Made by a program: the position numbers and the translations under genes | The notes under the pieces: generated by a model | Database searches by the model: none | Told to the model about the DNA's origin: nothing | What the model saw: the letters and a program-made list of their open reading frames with translations, nothing else | Shown: positions 42,975 to 50,642 of the stretch, in pieces | Position numbering within the stretch: position 1 is the first letter of the stretch | Layout: the number at the start of each line of letters is the position of its first letter | Assembly: GCA_965227935.1 (NCBI GenBank) | Contig: CBDDGS010000047.1 | Span: 1 to 64,000, forward strand | From: JAWPMT01 sp965227935 | Lineage (GTDB): Bacteria > Bacteroidota > Bacteroidia > Cytophagales > Cyclobacteriaceae | Reading direction: 5' to 3' | DNA: 64,000 nucleotides

Positions 42975-43589
42975 ATGGAGGTTTCGTCAGAGAGTGTTTT
43001 TAGACGATTCGTGCCTGCAGCAGCGGTCGATTATTGCGACCGCCTTTACCGATCCCTCGGCTTTGAATTCAAGGTGAAGAAAACGCGCCGTAGTAAACAG
43101 GGAGACTACCGCTATGACCCTCGATCGAAAAAGCACACCATCACCATCAACAACGATCTCAACTCTTACAGCTTCCTGATCACCTATATACATGAGGTTG
43201 CACACCTGGTCACCTTCAAAGAACACGGCCGCGCTGTGGCTCCACATGGCAACGAATGGAAGACAAACTTCAAGCGAGGATTGGATCCTGTAATGACCGC
43301 TGAGGTCTTTCCTCCCGACGTGCTCAAGGCCCTACAACGACACTTACAGAGGCCGAAAGCTGCGAGTTGCTCAGACCCAGCATTATACGGTGTTTTGCGC
43401 GCCTACGATCCACGCTCAAATGGAGAGGTCATCCTGCGTGAGATCAGCGATGGAGAGCACTTCATATTTCACGATCAGGAGTACCTCAAGCTCCATGTAA
43501 GGCGTACCCGAGCACTTTGTAAACAGGTAAAAACAGGACGGCGGTACCTCATCTCACAGATTGCTACAGTGTTGAAAATCAGCCCTTAA
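42975..43589 (+). CDS. SprT-like zinc metallopeptidase-fold protein
   Basis: 204-residue protein of the SprT/Spartan-like family. The zinc-binding HExxH motif is visible as YIHEVAHLVTF near residue 73, with a third His likely in HGNEW near 90. Spartan-type proteins cleave DNA-protein crosslinks, while bacterial SprT proteins are largely uncharacterised. It is 7 bp downstream of der. No signal peptide is present, so it is cytoplasmic. The spacing and strand suggest co-transcription with der, but a functional link is not established. Confidence 0.88.
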   Translation: MEVSSESVFRRFVPAAAVDYCDRLYRSLGFEFKVKKTRRSKQGDYRYDPRSKKHTITINNDLNSYSFLITYIHEVAHLVTFKEHGRAVAPHGNEWKTNFKRGLDPVMTAEVFPPDVLKALQRHLQRPKAASCSDPALYGVLRAYDPRSNGEVILREISDGEHFIFHDQEYLKLHVRRTRALCKQVKTGRRYLISQIATVLKISP

Positions 43590-43737
43590 ATCGGCTGTGA
43601 GTCAACTTTTGCTTCCAGCCCATCTGCGATAATTCCCTTTCAACAGCATAATTATAGCATGGCGAATCCTTTTCGTTGGCTTCTATCTTCCTTGAGGCAT
43701 GAAGCCCTAATTTTATATAACAATAAAGGCCTTGCGT

Positions 43738-44544
43738 ATGTCTAAAATAATCAGCATCTACAACTTCAAAGGTGGCGTGGGCAAGACAACATCCACCGTC
43801 AATCTCGCTTATAGTTGGGCTCGAAACTTTAAAGTCCTCGTCGTGGACTGCGACCCACAAATCAACCTGACTCAGTCACTCACCAAGAATACAAGTAGTC
43901 CGTCTCTCCACGATGCCATGCGTACCGTATTGCACAACCAGGAGGTACCGGTCAACTTTGAGCAAATCACATCTTATCTTCATCTCCTTCGGGGCGATTA
44001 TAAGATGATCGATATGGAGTCCAACAACCAGTTCATTACGTTTGGGCCCTCCCTCGTAGAGCGGATGATGAGACCAATACGCGAGGAGTACGATCTCATT
44101 ATCCTTGATCTCCCCTCCTATTTCGGCAAAGTCGTTCAGTCCTTTGTCGTCAACTCCGATGCGCTGGTAATCCCTGCTATTCCTGACAATTTCTCAATGG
44201 CGGGCGTGCAGAAGCTGCTCAATTATCTGGCGAATATCGAAAGAAACTATAAACTCAGTGTACTGGGTATTTTCTTCAACCAAATGCGCGTCAACACGAT
44301 CCACCACCGCAAGATCATGTCCGAAGCCAAGGAAGTGCTGGGCGATCTGGTAGTTGATCAGTTTGTAAGAGAGTCAATTCGCATCAGCGAAGCGCATGAA
44401 ATTGGACGAAACCTGTATGGTGGCGAGACCAGCACACCTGTAGCTCTGGATTTCCTGAAGCTCAGCGAGGAATTGCTATCCCGCCTCAACAGAAACTATG
44501 TCCGGGACATCTGCGAAGCATCTGCAGTCCTGGAATCGGCCTGA
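43738..44544 (+). CDS. ParA-family ATPase without ParB partner
   Basis: 268-residue deviant Walker-A ATPase. The motif YNFKGGVGKTTSTVNLAY is at residues 6-23, Walker A' and B regions as VVDCDPQINL near 38 and IILDLPS near 122. No ParB gene and no parS-like repeat is in the window, so this is an orphan ParA of the kind that positions protein complexes or plasmids. ATG 43738 is preferred to TTG 43732. A 189-residue protein gene of unknown function is convergent 1 bp downstream. It appears monocistronic. Confidence 0.9.
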   Translation: MSKIISIYNFKGGVGKTTSTVNLAYSWARNFKVLVVDCDPQINLTQSLTKNTSSPSLHDAMRTVLHNQEVPVNFEQITSYLHLLRGDYKMIDMESNNQFITFGPSLVERMMRPIREEYDLIILDLPSYFGKVVQSFVVNSDALVIPAIPDNFSMAGVQKLLNYLANIERNYKLSVLGIFFNQMRVNTIHHRKIMSEAKEVLGDLVVDQFVRESIRISEAHEIGRNLYGGETSTPVALDFLKLSEELLSRLNRNYVRDICEASAVLESA

Positions 44545-44545
44545 T

Positions 44546-45115
44546 CTAAGCTGGCAGCCTCCGCGCGATCAATTTGCCAACAAGAAGACAAAATGCTGCT
44601 GGCGTCATTGTACGCCAGTTGGTTATTTGTAGGCTCCCTCCAAAGTTGATGAAGGTGTCAATGTTGTAATTGCGCATCTCGTCGAGAACAAAGTCGCGGA
44701 AGTTGACCATGGCGATCCAACCGTCTTCTACCTCCTCGAACCACTCCTCGTAGTAGCAGTCATCACTGCCGTGAAAATTGAGCACATTCTCCCCTATCAG
44801 GATGAACTGCGAGATCGACTCGTGTACAAAATGCTCGATGATGTTGCGCTTGAAGGACATGATGTCGTTGTTCAAGGCGTCGTTCCACTCTCCGATCAAC
44901 TCTAGTACCACCTGCCCCTCGGCGTAGCTCACATACAGCACCTTAATGTAAAGGGTTTCTGAACCCATAAAGTCCCAGCCTGGATCGATATAGTAGCCGT
45001 AGATGGTCTCCGAATACAAGTCGTAATTGTACTCTTTCCCGAAGAACGGGGACTGATCATCCAGACTGGAATCGTAGTACTTTAGCCAGCCGTCGTATGG
45101 CTCGATTAGATGCAT
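44546..45115 (-). CDS. Hypothetical protein, aromatic- and acidic-rich
   Basis: 189-residue soluble protein with many Tyr, Trp, Asp and Glu residues (for example SDDCYYEEWFEEVEDGW near 117). No signal peptide is present. A single weakly hydrophobic region lies at the C-terminus (MTPAAFCLLVGKLIARRL). I recognise no family. It is immediately convergent with the orphan ParA gene, with stop codons one base apart. The downstream HhH lipoprotein gene is on the same strand upstream of it (34 bp), so it could be the third gene of that operon. Confidence 0.72.
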   Translation of the reverse strand: MHLIEPYDGWLKYYDSSLDDQSPFFGKEYNYDLYSETIYGYYIDPGWDFMGSETLYIKVLYVSYAEGQVVLELIGEWNDALNNDIMSFKRNIIEHFVHESISQFILIGENVLNFHGSDDCYYEEWFEEVEDGWIAMVNFRDFVLDEMRNYNIDTFINFGGSLQITNWRTMTPAAFCLLVGKLIARRLPA

Positions 45116-45149
45116 TTACCTCCCTGGAATTGGAAGGGCAAAGATACTT

Positions 45150-45827
45150 CTATAACGTCACATAACGCTCCAACCGGCGAAGTTCGTCATCGTCAACATA
45201 CTTGCCAATCTCGCGCCGAAACTGCTCGATATTCTCGTATGGGCGGTACTCCTCAAACTCGTGCTTCATCCGCTCCCCTACGCCAGGGATGGCCATGATC
45301 TCCTCTTCGGAAGCAGTATTGAGATTTACCGGCACAAAGACGTACTGTTCGTATGTGGCAACCTGCTCCTCATCTACATACTTCCCGATCTCACGTCGAA
45401 ATTGCTCGACAGAAGTATAAGGTCTGTACTCCTCAAATTCGTGGGCCATACGATTACCTACACCTGGCACTGAAAGGAAATCATCCTCTGGAGTAGTATT
45501 CAGGTTCATTGGCAAAAACAGCCTCTCCAGCACCGCTACTGATTGTGCAGAATCAAAATTCTCCTTAACAAATCCTATGAACACCTGGGGCTCCAAATAC
45601 GGACGACCCTGCACCAGTTGGTTGGCAATCGGCTCTGTGAAGCCGGGCACAGCCAGAAGTTCCTGGGTCGATGCCAGGTTAGGATTGAGAACTCCTGAGA
45701 TCGTCGTCTCAGGGGCTGTCTCCGCTGGCTCCTCCGCCGTTGCAGTCTTTTTTGTAGTGTCACCACAGCTGCTAATGGCTAGTACGCCTACCAGCAAGAT
45801 CAATTGCATTTTCATCATTGTATTCAA
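45150..45827 (-). CDS. Triple helix-hairpin-helix lipoprotein
   Basis: 225-residue lipoprotein (lipobox AISSC, Cys near residue 21) with three repeated helix-hairpin-helix modules of about 60 residues. The second and third modules are close copies: LNTTPEDDFLSVPGVGNRM and LNTASEEEIMAIPGVGERM, each followed by EFEEYRPY..EQFRREIGKYVD. The HhH glycine hairpins (PGVG) are those of ComEA-type DNA-binding domains; the first module is more diverged (PGFTEPIANQL). An exported, membrane-tethered HhH protein suggests DNA binding outside the cytoplasm, for example in uptake, but no other competence gene is nearby. It follows the membrane-protein gene by 2 bp. Confidence 0.85.
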   Translation of the reverse strand: MNTMMKMQLILLVGVLAISSCGDTTKKTATAEEPAETAPETTISGVLNPNLASTQELLAVPGFTEPIANQLVQGRPYLEPQVFIGFVKENFDSAQSVAVLERLFLPMNLNTTPEDDFLSVPGVGNRMAHEFEEYRPYTSVEQFRREIGKYVDEEQVATYEQYVFVPVNLNTASEEEIMAIPGVGERMKHEFEEYRPYENIEQFRREIGKYVDDDELRRLERYVTL

Positions 45828-45829
45828 GT

Positions 45830-46249
45830 CTAGTTCTTCAGTTCAGATATAACATAATTGAGAAGGCCCAAAGGTACCATGGATGCCGGAGCCAAAACAG
45901 GCAAGGCACCTGTCATCGACCTTTGCCAGAGTTCCGCCATCGCAATTGTGGGACGCATTTCCAGTTCAAACTCAAAATTGCTCTGTATATGGAAGTAGAT
46001 CCCCAATGCACCAAGTCCACACAGGACAACCGAAACGATGCGCATGGCCTTGCGCAGAGCAGCATGAGGTCGGACCCTGTGGAGCAACGCAAACACCAGT
46101 GTCACAGGTAAGGCCAGTATGGGCAAATACTGCCAGAAGCTCTCATAGTGACCTATTAGCAGCAAATCGATCTGCACCCCGATGATGTACATCAGGAAGG
46201 TAGCTTCAATCCATTTCTTCAAATTGTCCGTCATCGGTTCATTGGTCAT
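45830..46249 (-). CDS. Membrane protein upstream of the HhH lipoprotein
   Basis: About 139-residue protein with four membrane helices, at residues about 13-30, 36-55, 66-84 and 105-125. ATG 46249 is used; GTG 46255 and ATG 46234 are alternatives. I see no family motif. It is the first gene of a tight pair with the HhH lipoprotein (2 bp apart), which implies joint function at the envelope. Confidence 0.7.
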   Translation of the reverse strand: MTNEPMTDNLKKWIEATFLMYIIGVQIDLLLIGHYESFWQYLPILALPVTLVFALLHRVRPHAALRKAMRIVSVVLCGLGALGIYFHIQSNFEFELEMRPTIAMAELWQRSMTGALPVLAPASMVPLGLLNYVISELKN

Positions 46250-46382
46250 ACACACGCCGGAGCTGATCTCTCCAGTCTTCGCTCAGCAATAATAACCTAT
46301 TGCCGCCCCAGCCAAAAGCTGATCGTCCAACGCCCTCGATTTGGCTTTCTCCCCGTACCAAGAGAATAAGTTATGGGTCAAC

Positions 46383-46412
46383 AAAAGAAAAGGCCAGCGC
46401 CGGGCGCTGACC
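46383..46412 (-). terminator. Terminator of the second TonB receptor gene
   Basis: Read on the minus strand, a 9-bp stem GGTCAGCGC / GCGCTGGCC (one T-G pair) with loop CCG is followed by TTTTCTTTTG. It lies 86 bp after the receptor stop codon. Confidence 0.88.
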
Positions 46413-46497
46413 TCTTTATTATTGTTTGAACGAATTACTGCGATTAGTTGAGAATGTCATTAGTCGTCTAATGTCCAACTAACTAAGTCATCGTTTT

Positions 46498-49224
46498 TTA
46501 GAACGTCAATCTCAATGAGGTATTCCAGGTTGTACCGAAACCATACCAAACGAAGTTACGCTTGTCTATTCCTTCCCAAGTTTCGGATCCTGCCTCAGCA
46601 TGGATGTTGGTATTTGATTCGGCGATGTACGTGGTGTTCAGCACGTTGTTGACGTTTACTCTGAACAATGCATCCATCGATAGCAACTTGAACCTGACAG
46701 TCGATCCCAAATTCAAAAGTCCAAATGACGGCAATTGCAAGGCACCCTCATTGTCCTGCTCTGCAAAGCTGTCATCAGCGATGTTGTAGTCAGCAAACAG
46801 ACGGTCTGCATACCTGAACCCAACATCAAAACTAGCGAGTCCCACACGGTAGTCAGCTTCAATATACGCGGTAGTCTGGGCAGCATCGCCTACTTTGACT
46901 CCGTCTGTATAAAGCGTCTCTGTTCCGAGTGACTGCTGGTTGTCGTCAAAGATGGAAGCAGTGAAATCTTTGGTGTATCTCCAGTTTCCGATGGAGAACA
47001 TACCTCTCAACTTCAAATTATCAATGGGTCGGTAGGTAGTTTCCAACTCAATACCCTGATGCAGTACATCGATATCTTTGAACTGTGCTGTACCCTCTAC
47101 AGACGTCGAATCATTGATCTGCACATCTACAGAACGTGATATGAATCTATTGTCCCAGGTAGTAGAGTAGGCATTAACATTGATCGTCAAATACCTCCCT
47201 GCGTAGCCATATCCCAATTCAAATGATGTGATGATCTCGTTTTGCAAGTCAGGATTTATGTCATTGGCAAATCCGGGGAAAACAGCATCAAACAACGGCT
47301 GCCGAGAGATAAGGCCCGCGTTGAAGAATACATTTGATGTGGAACTGAAATTGTAGTTAGCACCACCTTTTACATAACCGCCTACGAGATTCTTCTTTTT
47401 CGACAATGGATTGCCCACTTGATCAAAGAAGTCCTCTCTCTGAAATGCCTGGTTCGAAACTCCTCCCTGGAGTACCGCTGTCACTCGTGACTGGTCATTG
47501 TACTCGATCAAACCGTTTACACCTTGCCAATCCACATATCCGATGTTGTAATAGTCGATCTTCGGACCAGCTATACCTGTATTTCTGAAAGGTGACGCTT
47601 TGATGGCAGATTCTACGATTTTGCCGTTCGTATTTCGGTCGCCAGTTGAATAGTAACCATCAAGACCCAAGAGGTCATTCAAGGCTCTATAGTGGTATCC
47701 AGTGTACCTTCTGAGGTCGATGCCAAGGGAATATCTCCAGTTGTTTTTCTCGTAATCCAGTGACGAGATAGCACCAAACCAGTTGTGAGAGTTCATGGAG
47801 GCTCTCCTAATCAAAGTAGCCCTGTTGACGTTGTCATCACGGAAACCATTGGATCCGATCAACTGTCCCTCATAGCCTGAAATAGGGCCGGTGTAGGGGA
47901 GAGTCGTTGACTGGTTTACTCTTACTACTTCGTCAAAGTTGATGAAGCCATCTTCGTCTCTGGGTCCGCGACCGTTCTCCAGGTAGTGCTCGGTAAGATC
48001 TCTTCTAAATGGCAAGATGTCGATATCGCCATTTCGGAAGTTGTTTCCACGGGGGCCTGTTCCTCCTCCACGTCCTGCGGAAGCATAGAGTGATGTAGCC
48101 AGAGAGAGGTTATTGGTGATTTCCCAATCCCAGTTGAAGGTAGCCAGGGGTTTGTTATAGAAGTTGCGACGCATGTTGTATTCCTCGCCGTTGAGCGTAC
48201 CACCGTTGGTATTCCACCTGGGATCTATTCCATCTTCGCCAAAGTTCTCATAGTCGCGAATAGAGACCCAAGCATCTCTTTGGTGGTGCCACTGGCCTGC
48301 ACCAAGGAAAGACAGGTTAAATGCATGATTAGAACCCTCGGGCTCATAACCAACCGCCGCAAAGTAGGTCCATCCTTCCCCTTTGGTGTTGTAGACATAT
48401 CCGTTTCCTTGCCATCTACTTAAAAGCACAGAGGTTGCCCATCCGTTGTCATTCTTTCCGGTTGAGTAGCTGAAAGAAGTCTTCAAATAACCGTCGTTAC
48501 CCACGGTTACTGCCGCTGAACCATTCTCCTCGAGGTCAGCCGCCTTCGTGAAGATCGAGACAGTACCGCCTACAGATGGCACAGCCAACCTGGAGGCACC
48601 GAGGCCACGCTGAATCTGAATACCAGAAGCTACGTCAGTCAGTCCCTGCCAGTTAGACCAGTATACCCATCCATTCTCCATATCGTTGACAGGCTGGCCA
48701 TTGATAAGAAACGAAGTATTTCGCTGATCAAACCCGCGAACAGAAATCCGGGAGTCACCATATCCACCACCTTGCTTCGTGGCATAGACACTCGGCGTGC
48801 GGTTCATGATCTCCGGAAACTCCATGTTTCCAATCTTTTGCGAAATGTCCGCAGGAGAAACAGAGGACACCGCGACAGGCGTTTCTCTCGTCTTAGCAAC
48901 ATCTATCACATTGGAAGTGATCACCAGTTCGCCAAGAATACTTGCACCCGGCTTTAGCACGACCTCCATATCCTGAGAAGCGCGTACTTCCATTGACTGA
49001 AAACCGACGTAAGAAACTACGAGCAGCGTTTGCTCAGCAACGTCCAGACTGAACGTGCCATCAAGATCAGTTATTGTACCAGTTGAAGTGCCTTTGACCT
49101 GAACAGTGGCTCCAGGCAATCCCTCTTTGGTTTCAGAATCAACAATCTTGCCCGTGACGCCCTGAGCCATGAGGGCAGCCATTGACATGAGTGTCAACGT
49201 AAACGTTAAGTAAAACTTTTTCAT
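46498..49224 (-). CDS. TonB-dependent outer-membrane receptor
   Basis: 908-residue receptor with a signal peptide ending near AALMAQ (residue 21), a carboxypeptidase-regulatory domain at about 22-100 (GVTGKIVDSETKEGLPGAT, LVVSYVGFQSMEV), a plug domain (NRTPSVYATKQGGGYGDSRISVRGF near 145) and a large barrel that ends in TTWNTSLRLTF, a proper outer-membrane C-terminus. It is a receptor with an N-terminal extension, not a SusC type, and it lacks a SusD neighbour. A consensus -7 box sits 29 bp upstream of the ATG and a strong terminator follows, so it is a single-gene transcript. Substrate is unknown; iron complexes, sugars or peptides are all possible. Confidence 0.95.
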   Translation of the reverse strand: MKKFYLTFTLTLMSMAALMAQGVTGKIVDSETKEGLPGATVQVKGTSTGTITDLDGTFSLDVAEQTLLVVSYVGFQSMEVRASQDMEVVLKPGASILGELVITSNVIDVAKTRETPVAVSSVSPADISQKIGNMEFPEIMNRTPSVYATKQGGGYGDSRISVRGFDQRNTSFLINGQPVNDMENGWVYWSNWQGLTDVASGIQIQRGLGASRLAVPSVGGTVSIFTKAADLEENGSAAVTVGNDGYLKTSFSYSTGKNDNGWATSVLLSRWQGNGYVYNTKGEGWTYFAAVGYEPEGSNHAFNLSFLGAGQWHHQRDAWVSIRDYENFGEDGIDPRWNTNGGTLNGEEYNMRRNFYNKPLATFNWDWEITNNLSLATSLYASAGRGGGTGPRGNNFRNGDIDILPFRRDLTEHYLENGRGPRDEDGFINFDEVVRVNQSTTLPYTGPISGYEGQLIGSNGFRDDNVNRATLIRRASMNSHNWFGAISSLDYEKNNWRYSLGIDLRRYTGYHYRALNDLLGLDGYYSTGDRNTNGKIVESAIKASPFRNTGIAGPKIDYYNIGYVDWQGVNGLIEYNDQSRVTAVLQGGVSNQAFQREDFFDQVGNPLSKKKNLVGGYVKGGANYNFSSTSNVFFNAGLISRQPLFDAVFPGFANDINPDLQNEIITSFELGYGYAGRYLTINVNAYSTTWDNRFISRSVDVQINDSTSVEGTAQFKDIDVLHQGIELETTYRPIDNLKLRGMFSIGNWRYTKDFTASIFDDNQQSLGTETLYTDGVKVGDAAQTTAYIEADYRVGLASFDVGFRYADRLFADYNIADDSFAEQDNEGALQLPSFGLLNLGSTVRFKLLSMDALFRVNVNNVLNTTYIAESNTNIHAEAGSETWEGIDKRNFVWYGFGTTWNTSLRLTF

Positions 49225-49581
49225 TGCTTTTTGATAGGTTTATATCTGACAGCAAATGTAAAAAAGCACGAGGGTGCATCGTTTTCTACAGGGTTAAGTT
49301 TCGCCACTGACATTAATGATTGTTTAACCCCAAATTATGTACGGAAAATGCTGTGCAATCGATTGAAATCCTTCTGATTCCATTACATCTTTTCTAATCG
49401 CAAACCCAGGCCTAATCCAAGCCATTTATTATTAATATTCTGTTAACAATAAAGTAACCTACACTAAACCTCAGAAGGGACAAAGCTGTTCTTTCAGTGT
49501 CATTGGAGACTGCCACGCTCCAGACATACGCCGTGTCGAAGTAGAATCCGCAATCACCTGTCCAGCCAAGCGATTGCTATT
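49225..49581. other. Intergenic region between TonB receptor and kinase operon
   Basis: This 357-bp stretch has no gene. Near its left edge is the receptor promoter (see 49253-49260). The remainder is A/T-rich around 49420-49470 (ATTATTAATATTCTGTTAAC) and then G/C-richer with no long ORF. Nothing else, such as a terminator with a T tract for the kinase operon, can be seen. Confidence 0.7.
49253..49260 (-). promoter_or_regulatory. -7 box of the TonB receptor gene
   Basis: On the minus strand TACATTTG matches TAnnTTTG at every fixed position. Its end lies 28 bp from the ATG at 49224. No clear TTTG -33 element is present at the expected distance. Confidence 0.55.
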
Positions 49582-50406
49582 CTAAGGAACTTGAGAGTGA
49601 TATCGAATCAGGCCATCAATGGGTGACGCGACGACCTTGTCCACGTCAATGCCGAGATCGTGTCCCACCTCGCGGAGCATAGCCTTATGGACGTACGCAA
49701 CTGACCCTGTAAAGGAAACCTTGAGTCGCTCAACTCCCGATGGTAAATAGGCATCAAAGTATGCTTGAAATCCGGACCGGACGATTTCGCGGATTTCATC
49801 ATCGTCTGCCTCAGGGTCCAACGCGGCTGCTATTGAGCCTAGGAATCTTTGGGGCTGAGGGTTTTGGTAAGTATTCTTCACGGGATCCCCAGCCTCCTTC
49901 AGTTTGTTTTCAATGGCCCTTTGCAAACGAGGCTGCAACTGCCCGCGCATATACTGGCGGAGCAGCTCCTTGCCAAAATAAGTGGCACTCCCCTCATCCC
50001 CCAGGATATATCCCAGAGAGGGAACCTGATGAATGATTTCCCTACCATCGTATTGGGCAAGTCCGGATCCCGTACCGATGAAACCGACCCAACCACCTTC
50101 CGTTCCCAACAAACCTCGTGCAGCGGCCAACGTATCCGAGGACACCTCCACCGTGGCACTGGGAAAATCCCGACGAAAGTAGTTCGCTACGCGTCGCTTG
50201 TCATCGTCTGTTCGTATCCCGGCAGCGTAGAAATGAATGGATGTCACTTTGGAAGCATCCTGTATTATTCCTTCCAGCTCTGTCAAGAATGAAACCTGCT
50301 CTACCAGTGTAGCATTGAAGCCCCGGGTGCTTGCAGTGGCAATCTCATCGCCATCAAGCACTCGCCAATCAACCTTGGTCCCGCCTGCTTCACCGATGAG
50401 TTTCAT
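49582..50406 (-). CDS. BadF/BadG-type sugar kinase (N-acetylglucosamine kinase-like)
   Basis: 274-residue ATPase of the BadF/BadG/BcrA/BcrD fold, as in eukaryotic N-acetylglucosamine kinase. MKLIGEAGGTKVDWRVLDGD gives the phosphate-1 loop at residues 5-15; GTEGGWVGFIGTGSGLAQYDG near 100 is the second phosphate motif, and LGYILGDEGSATYFGKELLR near 128 the sugar-binding motif. The family phosphorylates amino sugars recovered from cell wall turnover. It is the third gene of a minus-strand operon, overlapping the cytochrome-b5-like gene by 4 bp. No peptidoglycan-recycling neighbour is present. Confidence 0.9.
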   Translation of the reverse strand: MKLIGEAGGTKVDWRVLDGDEIATASTRGFNATLVEQVSFLTELEGIIQDASKVTSIHFYAAGIRTDDDKRRVANYFRRDFPSATVEVSSDTLAAARGLLGTEGGWVGFIGTGSGLAQYDGREIIHQVPSLGYILGDEGSATYFGKELLRQYMRGQLQPRLQRAIENKLKEAGDPVKNTYQNPQPQRFLGSIAAALDPEADDDEIREIVRSGFQAYFDAYLPSGVERLKVSFTGSVAYVHKAMLREVGHDLGIDVDKVVASPIDGLIRYHSQVP

Positions 50407-50642
50407 TGTTCGGAGGTTTTCAGGATCCCAACCTTGGGCATCCGGTCAAAAACAAAGTCCGTATGGGGCGCCTCAGACAGCTCGCTGGTGAGATCCTGGC
50501 CCGCCCAATGCTCGTAGTGCTTACCATCTCGCCACAGTCGACTGGCGGACACGTCATAGATCACACCATCATAGGCGATCCAAACCGATTCCTTTTCCGT
50601 ACCGTTGTGCAAAGCCAGCTGCCTTCTGGTGTATTCCCTCAT
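50403..50642 (-). CDS. Cytochrome b5-like haem/steroid-binding domain protein
   Basis: 79-residue soluble protein made only of a cytochrome b5-like fold: REYTRRQLALHNG at the start, IAYDGVIYDVSASRLWRDGKHYEHWAGQDLTSELSEAPH in the middle. The GKHYEHWAGQD segment matches the MAPR-type branch, in which haem ligands are tyrosines, rather than the two-His HPGG type of true cytochrome b5. No membrane anchor is present. It overlaps MutS2 upstream and the sugar-kinase gene downstream, each by 4 bp, so its translation is coupled to both. The role in this operon is unknown. Confidence 0.85.
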   Translation of the reverse strand: MREYTRRQLALHNGTEKESVWIAYDGVIYDVSASRLWRDGKHYEHWAGQDLTSELSEAPHTDFVFDRMPKVGILKTSEQ

